Source of the DNA: an uncultured bacterium
Lineage (GTDB): Bacteria > Bacillota_I > Bacilli_A > RFN20 > CAG-826
Assembly (NCBI GenBank): GCA_949297805.1
Contig: CASFTG010000001.1
Coordinates: 806,001 to 870,000, forward strand
DNA: 64,000 nt
Direction of reading: 5' to 3'
Each line of letters opens with the position of its first letter. Positions within the stretch are counted from its first letter, which is position 1. Under the pieces are notes generated by a model that was not told where the DNA came from, did not search any database, and saw only the letters and a list, made by a program, of their open reading frames with translations. Of this stretch, positions 53,103-63,208 are shown in pieces. The position numbers and the translations under genes were made by a program.

Positions 53103-55703
53103 ATGAAAAAGCCACTTGCCCTGCTCGCCCTTGCCTTGGCTTTGAGCCTAGCGGGGTGCCAACCGGGAACCACCACCACCAGCTCGGGAACCGATCCTGA
53201 TACGTCGGATACAGGCGGTTCCTCGACCGTCGATGTCACCGACACGACCGAGACCGACAGCACGCCGGAGCAAACCTTGACCGTCGAGATCACGAGCACC
53301 GTCACCACCGTTGAGGCCGGCAAGACCATCACCCTGTCCGCGAACATCGTCAACGGCGAGGAAGGGGACAAGGTCACCTGGTCCAGCGGCAACACCGCCG
53401 TCGCGACCATCGACGCCAACACCGGCGTCTTGACCGGGGTCGCCGCCGGGACCGCCACCATCACCGCCGCCTGCGGGGAAGCGACCGACACGGTCGAGAT
53501 CACCGTCACCCCGGCCATCCCAGCCGAGCTTGCCAGCGGGACCTCTTTCTATACCTACCTCAAGGGGCAGGCCGAAGCGACCGTCAGCTCCATTTCCTAT
53601 ATGAACCGGGAGCTCAGGCCGACTTCCGAGAAGCCCGAGACGACCCGTTACGTCTCGAAGATGACCAAGGACGAGATATTGCGGGAATACGACAACACCG
53701 GCACCTGGGACGAGGGAAAGCACTCGAGCTACGCCGCCATCATCGGCTCGACCTATTACGAAATCGACACCTACGGTTCCGGAAGGGGCAACCGGACGGC
53801 CATCCTCCCAGGCGATTCCGAGGCCGAGTTCAGCGAAGCCGTCGCCCGGCAGAACCTGGAAATGACGCAAGAGGAAGGCGACCTCCACGGCATTTTGGCC
53901 GAAGACGAGGCCTTGGCCGCCTGGAAAGCCGACCGAAACGTGGAAGGGGCCTTGAAGGAGTTGGATTACCAGGTCGATGTCGATGGGGGCAACTACATCG
54001 TGACCTACGAAGCGGCCTACGAGCACCAAGAAGAGGGTTATGAGTGGGAAAACTGCGTCCATTACCAGGTGACCGCGACCTTGAATTCCGAGAAGGAGAT
54101 CATCGACCTGACCGCCGAGGAAACCCGAGCCACCATCAATCAATGGGACTTCGAGACCCACTCGCCGAAAGCCGATGCCTCCTCGGTTTACGAATACACC
54201 TACTCGGTTGAGGACATCGTCTACGTCGACGAGCTCCCCGACGCCGATCCAGACGGCCTCCTGCTCGACCCGACCGCCTATTTCGTCTCCGAAGTCACCA
54301 AGGCGACCCTCGATATGGAGGGGGCGACCGGTGAAGACGATGACGGCAACCCCGTCTTCCAAGTTGGCGACCGGATTTGGCTCGACGAGAAGACGATCGA
54401 ATACCTGCCCGCCACCGCCTTGGACGCCGATAGCCTTAAAATCACCGGCTACTACGACTCGACGACCGACGACCCGGTCGAAGGCGCGGCCATCACCGAC
54501 ATGTACGGCGGCACCACCTGGGCCAAGCCCGGCACCTACGACATCGCCATCGGCAACGCCTATGACGCCGACATGGGCCGAATCGAAGGCGTCGTCGTCA
54601 CTGGTGAGGCCGTCTCGACCTCCATCCCCAACATCACCGCCATCGACACCACCAGCGGCGTCTTCACCGACGTCTCGGCGGATCAAAACGGCGACGAATA
54701 CGCAGTCTCAGTCGCAAAATGGGCCTATGCCGAAGCAACTTTCATGACCGATCAGCCCAACGCTTCTCAATCGGCGTTTGACCAAATCGAAATCACCTAT
54801 TCAAAACAGGGGATAGCTCAAGCCTTCTTCTACGTTGGCGATGGCATGATGCTCTTCCAAATCAGGGGTATGGCCGACGGGGAAGTCGATATCACGATCC
54901 ATAACTCCGACCCGGCCGCCGCCTATGGCATCGAGAAAATCGTCATACACGTCACTGTCGGCACGGGCGGTTCAGGCGAAGCAACCGCCCCGACCATCAC
55001 CGGCCTTTGGAAATACGATGCCGAAACCTCGAACATGAGCGAATTGACCGGGTCAATGGGCGAGTACAACGTCACCGTCTCCGGTGCCGAGAACTACTTC
55101 ATTCCTTTCTATGATAACGTCATGGAGACCACCCCTGATGAGGTTGCCTTAATCGATTACGAACTCTATCCAGCTGACGAGACCGCAATCACGGTCAGCC
55201 TCGAATACATAAGCGACATCGGCCTTCCGATCATGACCATCGATGCCTCGGCGGCTCAAGAAGGCGATACCTTGAGCATCAATATCATCAATCCCGATGG
55301 ATCGGCCATTATCATCAACGTCACCGTCGGCCAAGCCGGAACCGTCGACCCGACGCCTGGCGGAGAGGAAACCGAAGCTCCTATCGTCACCAACATCACC
55401 GATGACGGCATCGGCTTAACCAAGGTATCCGATGGCGAATACAATCTCCCGATTAGCAAATATTATCCGACATCCATCTACCTTTATAAAGATGAAGATG
55501 TGGCCTTAACAGTCGACGAACTTAACGCTGTCGACTACACCGTCTCCGACCAAACCAAAGTTGATGTCGCAGCCGCTAGCTGGAAAGACCTCACTTATCT
55601 TAACATCACCGCGACCTATGCTGCGGCAAATGGCGATGTGGTAGACGTTACCATCAATAATCCAGACGGCTCTACCATCGTCATCCACTGCACCGTCGCT
55701 TAA
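53103..55703 (+). CDS. Large Ig-like (Big_2) surface lipoprotein with C-terminal domain repeats
   Basis: An 866-residue lipoprotein: lipobox SLAGC (C about residue 19), Thr/Ser-rich linker, one Big_2 Ig domain (about 60-135; VTWSSGNTAVATIDANTGVLTG motif), a 250-residue unique region rich in Tyr and charged residues, then three repeats of about 110 residues at the C-terminus, each ending in a GDxxxIxIxNPDGSxIIIxVTVG-like pattern and linked by Gly/Pro stretches. The ATG at 53103 has GGAGGGAAAA just before it; an in-frame ATG at 53088 precedes the ribosome site and is not used. The first two thirds are very GC-rich, the last third (from about 54700) is not. Confidence 0.78.
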   Translation: MKKPLALLALALALSLAGCQPGTTTTSSGTDPDTSDTGGSSTVDVTDTTETDSTPEQTLTVEITSTVTTVEAGKTITLSANIVNGEEGDKVTWSSGNTAVATIDANTGVLTGVAAGTATITAACGEATDTVEITVTPAIPAELASGTSFYTYLKGQAEATVSSISYMNRELRPTSEKPETTRYVSKMTKDEILREYDNTGTWDEGKHSSYAAIIGSTYYEIDTYGSGRGNRTAILPGDSEAEFSEAVARQNLEMTQEEGDLHGILAEDEALAAWKADRNVEGALKELDYQVDVDGGNYIVTYEAAYEHQEEGYEWENCVHYQVTATLNSEKEIIDLTAEETRATINQWDFETHSPKADASSVYEYTYSVEDIVYVDELPDADPDGLLLDPTAYFVSEVTKATLDMEGATGEDDDGNPVFQVGDRIWLDEKTIEYLPATALDADSLKITGYYDSTTDDPVEGAAITDMYGGTTWAKPGTYDIAIGNAYDADMGRIEGVVVTGEAVSTSIPNITAIDTTSGVFTDVSADQNGDEYAVSVAKWAYAEATFMTDQPNASQSAFDQIEITYSKQGIAQAFFYVGDGMMLFQIRGMADGEVDITIHNSDPAAAYGIEKIVIHVTVGTGGSGEATAPTITGLWKYDAETSNMSELTGSMGEYNVTVSGAENYFIPFYDNVMETTPDEVALIDYELYPADETAITVSLEYISDIGLPIMTIDASAAQEGDTLSINIINPDGSAIIINVTVGQAGTVDPTPGGEETEAPIVTNITDDGIGLTKVSDGEYNLPISKYYPTSIYLYKDEDVALTVDELNAVDYTVSDQTKVDVAAASWKDLTYLNITATYAAANGDVVDVTINNPDGSTIVIHCTVA

Positions 55704-55717
55704 TAAAGCCCTAACGC

Positions 55718-55758
55718 AAAACCCCGATGGATCTTCTCCTTCGGGGTTTTCTTGTTTT
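55718..55758 (+). terminator. Terminator of the Ig-like lipoprotein gene
   Basis: AAAACCCCGA (55718-55727) pairs with TCGGGGTTTT (55741-55750), then CTTGTTTTT. It can also act on the convergent esterase gene, more weakly. Confidence 0.88.
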
Positions 55759-56639
55759 TAATGGTTTTCAATGAATTGGATGGCCTTTTGCATCCAATTC
55801 GCAGCCATCGTCCCTGTTCCAATGCCCCAGCCATGGCCATCGCCAGGATAGATGACGTATTGATGGGGAATATCGACTTTCTGCAACGATTCGACAAAGG
55901 AATCAGAGTTGACGATCGGCACGATGGGGTCGCTCTCGCAACGCCAGATGAAGGTTGGAGGATAGGTTCCGTCGATATGCTTTTCCGCGCTTAAAGCTTC
56001 GATTAGGGAAATGTCTTTCCCGGTTATGAATTCCTTTGATTCCTTATGGGTCGGTAGGACGAGGCTAGTAACCGGATAGCCAAGGATCAGATGGTTGGGG
56101 CGTGGGTAATGATAGGCTTCGGCCCACTGCCATTCGGCGAAGTTCGCCGCTAGATGGCCGCCGGCGGAAAAACCCATGACCGTCACTTGCCCCCTCGCTT
56201 CCGGGCAATGGGAAAGAAGAATTTTCTCCGCCTGAATGATATCTAGCAAAGGGGTCGGCCACTTGGCTGCCTTCTTGGTTGAATACATCGCTAAGCAAAC
56301 GATATAACCCGCTTGAAGCAATGGCTTGACAAACGGGGCGGCTTCCCCGATGGCCAATATCTCATATCCCCCGCCGGGGACGACGAGAAACGCCCCTTTG
56401 GGATGTTCGGGCCGATAGATAAGGCAGCCGAGGCCATCGCCGTAAGGATAGAATTCGCTTGGGTATTCGCAGATCATCCGCCTGCAGGAGAAAGCGAAAC
56501 CCGGATCGAGGTTAAACGTCTTCTTGCAGGCTCTTTCCAAGCTTGCCTCCTGATCGGCGTAAAAGCTTTCCTTTGCCCCGAAGAAGAGGTGGCGGCAGGC
56601 GTAAAGAAATGGGGTGTTGAGGAATTCAGTTACTCTCAT
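55758..56639 (-). CDS. Alpha/beta-hydrolase esterase (BD-FAE-like)
   Basis: A 293-residue cytosolic hydrolase: oxyanion region VVPGGGYEILA (near 86-96), nucleophile elbow GFSAGGHLA (Ser near 155), Asp in CESDPIVPIVNS, and catalytic His in GDGHGWGIG. The arrangement resembles acetyl-xylan or feruloyl esterases and related carboxylesterases; the substrate is unknown. Its start overlaps the end of the upstream gene by 14 bp. No signal peptide. Confidence 0.85.
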   Translation of the reverse strand: MRVTEFLNTPFLYACRHLFFGAKESFYADQEASLERACKKTFNLDPGFAFSCRRMICEYPSEFYPYGDGLGCLIYRPEHPKGAFLVVPGGGYEILAIGEAAPFVKPLLQAGYIVCLAMYSTKKAAKWPTPLLDIIQAEKILLSHCPEARGQVTVMGFSAGGHLAANFAEWQWAEAYHYPRPNHLILGYPVTSLVLPTHKESKEFITGKDISLIEALSAEKHIDGTYPPTFIWRCESDPIVPIVNSDSFVESLQKVDIPHQYVIYPGDGHGWGIGTGTMAANWMQKAIQFIENH

Positions 56640-57744
56640 CTTTGTCTTTGCTTAAGGAAGCGATCTTCTTTTTCTGGAACTCATAGGCTTCCTCAAGCTG
56701 GCGGTGATAAACCTTCCTCAGCTCGAGGTAGCGTTCCTTCTCCGAGGCGCTGACGCTCGACATATAAAGCGAGGCGAATATCTTCTCCAGCCGGAAGAAG
56801 GATTCGTAAAGGGAGAGCAAAGTAAGGGAGAAGAAATAGTCTTTCTTCGAATAGATCAATAACGGCGAGCTATGGGCGATCTCGCTGCTCATCTCATACA
56901 CCCGCGAATAAGCCGAGAGCCCGGCCATCCGCTGGACCCCGTCGCGGAAATTGAGCTTGAAGTTCTCAACCTCCTCGACCCGGTCGATGGCGAACAGCCA
57001 CCCGTATTCGATGAAGCGCTTCATGTCCTTGCTTTTCAGCCCATGGGCTTTCATCTGCTCTTTGATCTCGATGAAGATGGCGTCGGTCTCCTCCTTCGAT
57101 TTGACCCCGCCGCGGAAGGCGAGGGCATAACGCATATGGCGAAGATACCCATCGATCACCTTAGCCCCGTATTTGATGAGGCATTGGAGGATGCATTCAT
57201 TCTCATGCAAGGTCCGCCAGGTCGAAAAGGCCTCGGTCTCGAAGCCGTTCTCCAATAAGGAGGCGACGCATTTAGCCATCTGGAACCCTTTGTTCATCAC
57301 GTCGACGATCAAAGTCTGCGACGGATCGTTCCGCTTATAACGGGAGAGCATCCCCAAAATGAAATTGAGGTAGAGGTCAAGGGTCGACATCAACGGCGAA
57401 TACTTGGAAGTCAAACTTCCCATCCGGAACGCCAGCTTCTCATTGGTGAAGTATTTGTCTAAGGATACCGAAGCAAGGAACGAACGGTATTCCTCGTCAT
57501 CGTAAAGCTTTTCCCGGTCGATATCCGGGTGGGTCTGCAAATAGAAGGCATGCTCCGAAACGAGGTATAAGGACAAAGTGGCCACGTTCACCCCGAATTG
57601 CCCCATGCCCCCCTGCCGCATCTCGCGGTAGGCTTGCATGGCCAAAAGGAACACCTTCTCCAGGAAAGGGTAATTCAGTTCCTCCGGGACCTTAAGGGCC
57701 TTCAGCAAAGAGGCATAGCCCCGGGTGGGTTCAGTGTCCGCCAT
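56626..57744 (-). CDS. DUF5677-like helical protein
   Basis: A 372-residue, nearly all-helical cytosolic protein. The centre has ETEAFSTWRTLHENECILQCLIKYG and a following RHMRYALAFR, which resemble DUF5677, a HEPN-like family of unknown function often near defence or repair genes. A conserved R-x-x-H-E-type patch (RTLHE) is present. It lies 17 nt after addA and overlaps the esterase gene. No nuclease call is possible from the sequence alone. Confidence 0.55.
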   Translation of the reverse strand: MADTEPTRGYASLLKALKVPEELNYPFLEKVFLLAMQAYREMRQGGMGQFGVNVATLSLYLVSEHAFYLQTHPDIDREKLYDDEEYRSFLASVSLDKYFTNEKLAFRMGSLTSKYSPLMSTLDLYLNFILGMLSRYKRNDPSQTLIVDVMNKGFQMAKCVASLLENGFETEAFSTWRTLHENECILQCLIKYGAKVIDGYLRHMRYALAFRGGVKSKEETDAIFIEIKEQMKAHGLKSKDMKRFIEYGWLFAIDRVEEVENFKLNFRDGVQRMAGLSAYSRVYEMSSEIAHSSPLLIYSKKDYFFSLTLLSLYESFFRLEKIFASLYMSSVSASEKERYLELRKVYHRQLEEAYEFQKKKIASLSKDKDESN

Positions 57745-57761
57745 CGAGGCAATGATACTCC

Positions 57762-60700
57762 TTAGATTCGGACTTGGCGAACCTCGACCTTGCTCAAGGA
57801 TAGCAAATACCCGTTGACCGGCTGATGGAAAGTCTTTTTCAAATACTCGGCATAGCCTTTAACCTGCTCATCGTAAGAGGGATCATCGATCCGCGAGGCC
57901 TTGAAGTCAAACAGGTCGATATGGTCGTCATAGACCAAGAATAAGTCGATGGATCCTTCCTTTTCGTCTTCGATGAACCGGTATTCATGGTATTCCTGGG
58001 CTTTCTCGGCCTCCTTAAAGACCGGGAGATCGAGGATCTTCTCGATCATCTTCTTCTCCCGCGGGCCGATCCCCTCGGGAATAGCCTTATGGGCAAAAGA
58101 GGTGAATTGCATCAAGCGATGGAGATAGTTGCCGTATTCTAGGGCCTCGGCCGAGGATTCGATTTCCTCTTTCGAGTAGCCTAAGGAGACAACCGGTTGG
58201 GCCGGCTTGATATCCAGATGCCGGCGTTCCACGTTAATGGCTAAGGGCTTGTTCAAGGAGATTTGGCCTTTCCGGGCCGGGGCGGGCTTGGAGTATTTGA
58301 TTCCTTTGAGGTTATCCAAGAGTTCAGCGTAATTGGAACACGCGCTGAAGGGGAGGGACGGCGATTCGATGACCTCCCCGTCCTCATTGAGCTTGGCGGG
58401 CTTTTCCTCGAGTAGGAAAGTGCATTTTTCCCTGGCTCTGGTGATGGCGACGTAGAAGAGACGCAAGGCCTCGCTCCGCTGCTCCAGTTTCTCCTTTTCG
58501 TCATAGAGGACGGCAAGCGGGCAGGTCTCCCCATCGCCGGGAATCGGGAGGAAGACCCCGAAGTCGCTACTGGCGACGACGCTTTTGCCGGCCCGCGGAG
58601 CCGAATCGAAATCCCGTTCCATCTCGACCATGTAGACGAAGGGGAACTCGAGCCCTTTGGAGTGGTGGATGGTCATGGCCTGGACCGCTTCCTCCGCCAG
58701 GGCGTTTTGGCTTTTGACCTTAATCTTTGAAATATCGCACTGGGCTAAGAATTCAGCGAACTGTTTGAGATCAGCCCCCATATCGTCATAGCTTTGGGCG
58801 AGATTAGACAAGTATAGGTAAGTATCGACGTTATGCTCCGGCTTCTCGATGTGGATGAGTTTGGGGAAGTAGCCGAAGGCCTCAGCCAGCAAGGAAAGGC
58901 TATCCTGGACCCCTAAGTCAACTAGCTGCGGCTTAATCGACTGAATGGTCTTATAACCATAGAAGGAAGAATAGTCTTGTTTCCGGAAAGCCTCGAGGAT
59001 CACCCCATCGTCGAAACCCGGATTAAGGAAACTCCGCTCGATGGCGATGAGCGATTTCTGGAATTCAGCCGAAGATTCGTCGCCATTAATAAGGCAACCA
59101 GCGAGGGTCAACAAAGAGGTTAAGACCCCGAAGCCCTCTAAGTCGACCCCGGTTTCGTCATAGCTCGGGGCGAAGGGGAGCCCTTGGGCGTTAAAGACCC
59201 GTAATAAGGCTGGGAAGGGCTTATGGGTCGCGACCAAGACGCAGAAATCGCCATAATGGCACGGCCGGAAGTCTTTCAATTCCTTGTCATAGACCGGGAC
59301 CTTCTTGGCGATGGTGTTCTTGATGTCTTCGGCGATGGCCTCGGCCTCGGCTTCAAACCGCCGTTTATTCCCTTTGCTGAATTTGATCTGGGCGAAGCCA
59401 TAATCGCCGGAGAAGGAATTCTTATCATAGCCATGCTGCCCGAAATTCAGCCCTTCGCCGGAACGGTAATTCACCCCGCCGAACGACTCGGTCATCATCT
59501 GATCGAAGGCGAGGTTCAGATTGTCGATGATCTCCTGACGGGAACGGAAGTTATCGTCGAGCCGGACTAAGGTCTTCTTCCCCTCGGCGCATTGTTTCAA
59601 TAAGGAAGCGAAGAGGCTCGGATTGGCTTTCCGAAACCGATAGATCGATTGCTTGATGTCCCCGACGGCGAAGAAGTTATTGTCGATCAAGGTGTCGAGC
59701 ATCGCCATCTGGAGGTTGGAGGTATCCTGGAACTCGTCGACCATGATGAACTTATACCGTTCTTTTAACCTCGCATTGATCGCCGGGATATTGGCGGCCT
59801 TCCTTGCCAAGGCCGCGATGTCGTCGAACTCGAATAAACCCTGCTCCTTCTTGAATTCATCGAGCTTGGTGTTGACCTCGGCGGCGATTTGGACGACTAG
59901 GTTACCGGCTTTTAAAGCCGACAAAGTCATCTCCGGGTCGGCCAAGGCCGCCTGAATCGCCCGATTGGCCGGGTTGATGTAGGTTTTCTTGATGATGTCC
60001 CTAAGTTTCTTATCGGCCTCGGTCTTCTCGATGGAGCGGCCAACGGTAGAGTTCAGCGAAGCGACCTGAATCCCCGAAACGGCCAATTCCTCATTCGATT
60101 TGGCTAAAGCCTCCTCGATCCAGCGGGCATCGAAGTCGGTAAAATCGGTATTGGAATAGTTCTTAATCGCCTCTTGGGCTTGGGCGAGCTTGGCCCGGAC
60201 CCACTCGAAATAAAGAGGCTTATAGGATTCAATCTTCTCTAAGGAGAGGAAGTCTTTTTCGTAATTGGCGAAGTAGGCTTCCTTATCCCCGGAGAGGGCC
60301 GCGACCCCTAAAGCGTCCAGCACCCCTTTATAGAGGGAGTCGTAGCTGCTGCGGCAGTAATACTGGGCGAATTCGTTAAAGGGATCGCTCGGGTCTTTTA
60401 AAGCTTGGGCCGCTAACCTATTAACGATCGAATCGAATATCTCCTGCTGCTTTGAAGCGAAGATAGCGGCATCGGCGATCTTGGGGGCGGTCTTAAGCCC
60501 TAAGGCGTCTTGGAATTCCCTAACGATCGAATAAGCGAAGGAATCGAAGGTGCAGATGGCGGCGTTCTCGACTTCCGAGGCGTAGAGGCAAACCGAATCA
60601 TCCCCTTCGATCTTTTGTCTTATCCGTTCCTTCATCTCGGCCGCCGCCTTCTCGGTGAAGGTCAAGACCAGAAGGTTCTTCGGGGTGGCGAGCCCTTTCT

Positions 60701-60821
60701 TGCATAAGGCGAGGGCTCTCGAGGATAAGACCTCGGTCTTGCCCGAGCCGGCCCCGGCGGCGACTAAACAATCGCCCCGTTCGAACTCGACGGCCTTTAA
60801 TTGCTTAGCACTCAGATTCAT
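57762..60821 (-). CDS. addA: ATP-dependent helicase/nuclease AddA
   Basis: The helicase-nuclease subunit that resects double-strand breaks with AddB. The 1019 residues show the UvrD-type motifs: Walker A AAGAGSGKTEVLSSR near 20, VDEFQDTSN, GDIKQSIYRFRKA, MTIHHSKGLEFPFVYM, and FYVAITRA, and the C-terminal RecB-family nuclease motif HIDLFDFKAS. The ATG at 60821 has GAGGAGG 9 nt upstream, inside the addB end; the frame is open further upstream but that part lies within addB. Somewhat shorter than the usual 1200 residues. Confidence 0.93.
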   Translation of the reverse strand: MNLSAKQLKAVEFERGDCLVAAGAGSGKTEVLSSRALALCKKGLATPKNLLVLTFTEKAAAEMKERIRQKIEGDDSVCLYASEVENAAICTFDSFAYSIVREFQDALGLKTAPKIADAAIFASKQQEIFDSIVNRLAAQALKDPSDPFNEFAQYYCRSSYDSLYKGVLDALGVAALSGDKEAYFANYEKDFLSLEKIESYKPLYFEWVRAKLAQAQEAIKNYSNTDFTDFDARWIEEALAKSNEELAVSGIQVASLNSTVGRSIEKTEADKKLRDIIKKTYINPANRAIQAALADPEMTLSALKAGNLVVQIAAEVNTKLDEFKKEQGLFEFDDIAALARKAANIPAINARLKERYKFIMVDEFQDTSNLQMAMLDTLIDNNFFAVGDIKQSIYRFRKANPSLFASLLKQCAEGKKTLVRLDDNFRSRQEIIDNLNLAFDQMMTESFGGVNYRSGEGLNFGQHGYDKNSFSGDYGFAQIKFSKGNKRRFEAEAEAIAEDIKNTIAKKVPVYDKELKDFRPCHYGDFCVLVATHKPFPALLRVFNAQGLPFAPSYDETGVDLEGFGVLTSLLTLAGCLINGDESSAEFQKSLIAIERSFLNPGFDDGVILEAFRKQDYSSFYGYKTIQSIKPQLVDLGVQDSLSLLAEAFGYFPKLIHIEKPEHNVDTYLYLSNLAQSYDDMGADLKQFAEFLAQCDISKIKVKSQNALAEEAVQAMTIHHSKGLEFPFVYMVEMERDFDSAPRAGKSVVASSDFGVFLPIPGDGETCPLAVLYDEKEKLEQRSEALRLFYVAITRAREKCTFLLEEKPAKLNEDGEVIESPSLPFSACSNYAELLDNLKGIKYSKPAPARKGQISLNKPLAINVERRHLDIKPAQPVVSLGYSKEEIESSAEALEYGNYLHRLMQFTSFAHKAIPEGIGPREKKMIEKILDLPVFKEAEKAQEYHEYRFIEDEKEGSIDLFLVYDDHIDLFDFKASRIDDPSYDEQVKGYAEYLKKTFHQPVNGYLLSLSKVEVRQVRI

Positions 60822-63141
60822 CGTTATCGTCCTCCTCGGCTTCTTCTTTAGCGATAGCCGCGTCGACCAGGGTATAGGTCCGGGGCTCATTCTTTTTCTT
60901 ATGCTCGATATAGACCACCTCGTCCTCATCATGATGATGGCAGATCGAGGCGAAGCTGCATTTCTCGCAAGGGTTGACCTGGGCGTTGAAGGATTCGTTC
61001 ACGATCTTCCGCGGGAGAATTGGGAACCCGTGTCCGAGGATCCGGTTTAAGGCTTTATCAATATGTTGGCCGGCGATATGGGCGAGTTCGGCGAATTGCT
61101 CGGGACCATAGGCCCCCTGTTCGATGCCGACGTTCCCGCCCCGGTCCTTCCGGGTCAGAAGGCCATCCGGATCAAAGGCCGGCATTTCCCCTAGGCTCGG
61201 ATAAACCCCCGAGAGGTAAGAATAGTCTTCGTCCGGATCGACCGCCGCTCCCGTCTTATTCTTATAGGCGAAGGGGGCGATGAAGAGACCAGCCAATTCA
61301 TAGCCCTCCACTTGCCCGGCGGTCAAATAGGCATAGATCGGGAGCTGTAGATTGACGCCGAACTGGAGGCGTTCGTAAACGAAGTTCTGCTTCTGGCTCG
61401 ATTTGAAGTCGAAGACGTAATAGAAGCCGTCTTTCTTTGCCAGTAAGTCGACTTTGCCGGTCAAATCGATCCCTGCGAAAAGGGGCCGGTTGAAGACCTT
61501 CTCATGCTCAACCTCGCCGATAGGCAATGAGAAGAAGAGGTCGGCGTAACGGGCGGCGTCTTCCTTCACGTGGGTGAGGATGAGCCGCTCGGAATCATTG
61601 ACCTTATAGGGGGAAGCGGCGACTTCCGCCTCAAAGGCGGAGTTGGCTTGGACGAGGTCGGGGTAATGTTCCAAATAAGCATGGGCCGCCGTCCCCCGGA
61701 GCATCCCGAAATTGGTATCGGATTTGAGCCCTAAGACATAGGAGCAATAATAGGAGAAGGGGCAATCGATCCAGGTCGAGATGGCGGAGTAGGAGGTATG
61801 GTCGGGCCGATAATCGTAAGGGCTCGCTTGATACTTATGCGAGTAATGGATTTGAATGGGGAATCGCGACTTCAGCGAATCGCCACGTGGAGAGAAAATC
61901 TTGTACTTTTGGGCGTTTTCCTCCGCAAAAGCGGCCTCATTCTGTCCAAATTGCTCAGAATATTCATAATCTAGAAGCGGTTCTTTGATCTCCTTGATCC
62001 CCAGCTTTTTGATTAAGGGCGAGGGGTAACGGGAGGAGGGGCCGGTCTCGAAATAGAGGGCGAACTCGATACTCCCCGAACGGAGGGCGATGGTCAAGTC
62101 GGCCTCGTTTTGCCTTAGCCTTTGCTCGACCGGGGATAGCCCGGCTTCGCTAAGCAAGGAATCGGAGGGGAGCAAGGGGTCATCCCCGACCGTTTTGGGC
62201 GCATGATTAAGCGAGAAATCAAGGAAGTAGCCTTTCTTTCCAAAGCTCGGCATCACGGCTGAACTAGCCTCAATCGCCCCGGTCAATTTCGGAGTCGAGA
62301 CGGTGGTAAGGCTCAATAATTCCCTAGCGGCGTAATAAGCTTGGGCCCCAGTAAGTTTCGGGTAGTTCAAGGGGGCTAAGGCCTTCGCGATCTCTTCAGG
62401 CGCCTCCTTTAGGATCTCCCCCACTTCGATATCGCTGTCTTTGAACTTGGATAGGATATCTTTTCCTTCTTTGGTTGACGATAGACGGGTAGAGGAAGGC
62501 AAAGCCAAAGGCAAGTGGTAATAAGCCGCCATCTGCTCTAAGTAGAACCGGAGCTCCTTGGAGTAATTGAGGATGACCAACTCCTCTGGCTTAGCCCCAT
62601 TGGCTAAGGCCTCGGAAAGCTTATTGCCTAGGAAATGGAAGGCCGAGATGGCCTTCGCAAAGCAATATAGGGGAGGCAAGGGTTCGTTAACTCCCGTATC
62701 GAGGTCATAGGAGACCGAGATATTGGGGAGGTCTTTGAGCATGGTCGAGATCCGCTCCCCCGACCCATAGCCGGAGATAATGATGTCCCGGCCCTGGAAG
62801 TCATATTCCGGATGGAAGGTCCGTTTGACCAGTCCGGCTTCCTCGAGGCCTTTTAAGACGGCGGAGAGTTTTTGCACTTCCGGGGAATGATAGGTCTTAT
62901 TGCTTTTTAGGAACCGGATGTCACGAAGGATATTCGACGCCTCCTGATAGCTATGGCCTTGGAGCAAAAGATACCCTAAGGCGTTGGAGGCAAAGGTCGC
63001 TCCGAAATGGGCTTCGAGCGAAGGCAAATCGAAGAGGATGAAGTCGGCGGAGGGATATTGCTGCCGGTACTTCAGGAACTTCCCCCACTTACTCCGGGGG
63101 GCGAGGATGGCCGAGTGGCGATACAAAACGATTTCCTGCAT
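60805..63141 (-). CDS. addB: AddB-type nuclease subunit with Fe-S cluster motif, short form
   Basis: Partner of AddA. The 778-residue protein has the C-terminal RecB-type nuclease domain with YYVFDFKSSQKQNF (Asp and Lys of the active site) and the four-Cys cluster: one Cys in STWIDCPFSYYC and C725, C728, C734 in CEKCSFASIC. The N-terminal helicase-like part is much reduced (AddB is normally about 1100-1200 residues) and no Walker A is visible. An acidic tail ends the protein. AGGAGG is 14 nt before the ATG, rather far. Confidence 0.87.
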   Translation of the reverse strand: MQEIVLYRHSAILAPRSKWGKFLKYRQQYPSADFILFDLPSLEAHFGATFASNALGYLLLQGHSYQEASNILRDIRFLKSNKTYHSPEVQKLSAVLKGLEEAGLVKRTFHPEYDFQGRDIIISGYGSGERISTMLKDLPNISVSYDLDTGVNEPLPPLYCFAKAISAFHFLGNKLSEALANGAKPEELVILNYSKELRFYLEQMAAYYHLPLALPSSTRLSSTKEGKDILSKFKDSDIEVGEILKEAPEEIAKALAPLNYPKLTGAQAYYAARELLSLTTVSTPKLTGAIEASSAVMPSFGKKGYFLDFSLNHAPKTVGDDPLLPSDSLLSEAGLSPVEQRLRQNEADLTIALRSGSIEFALYFETGPSSRYPSPLIKKLGIKEIKEPLLDYEYSEQFGQNEAAFAEENAQKYKIFSPRGDSLKSRFPIQIHYSHKYQASPYDYRPDHTSYSAISTWIDCPFSYYCSYVLGLKSDTNFGMLRGTAAHAYLEHYPDLVQANSAFEAEVAASPYKVNDSERLILTHVKEDAARYADLFFSLPIGEVEHEKVFNRPLFAGIDLTGKVDLLAKKDGFYYVFDFKSSQKQNFVYERLQFGVNLQLPIYAYLTAGQVEGYELAGLFIAPFAYKNKTGAAVDPDEDYSYLSGVYPSLGEMPAFDPDGLLTRKDRGGNVGIEQGAYGPEQFAELAHIAGQHIDKALNRILGHGFPILPRKIVNESFNAQVNPCEKCSFASICHHHDEDEVVYIEHKKKNEPRTYTLVDAAIAKEEAEEDDNDESEC

Positions 63142-63208
63142 GGCTAAACGATAGACCTCCTGTTTGATTTACGGGGCGTTTTATTCCCCAAAGTGCGTTT
63201 TTTCGGAC

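Noticed and set aside
53148-54686. Very long open frame antisense to the Ig-like lipoprotein gene
   Set aside because: It is the by-product of GC-rich codon bias in the real gene; its translation is low-complexity Gly/Val/Asp with no domain, and it has no ribosome site. The same holds for the antisense frames over 46261-46911 and 47572-48450.
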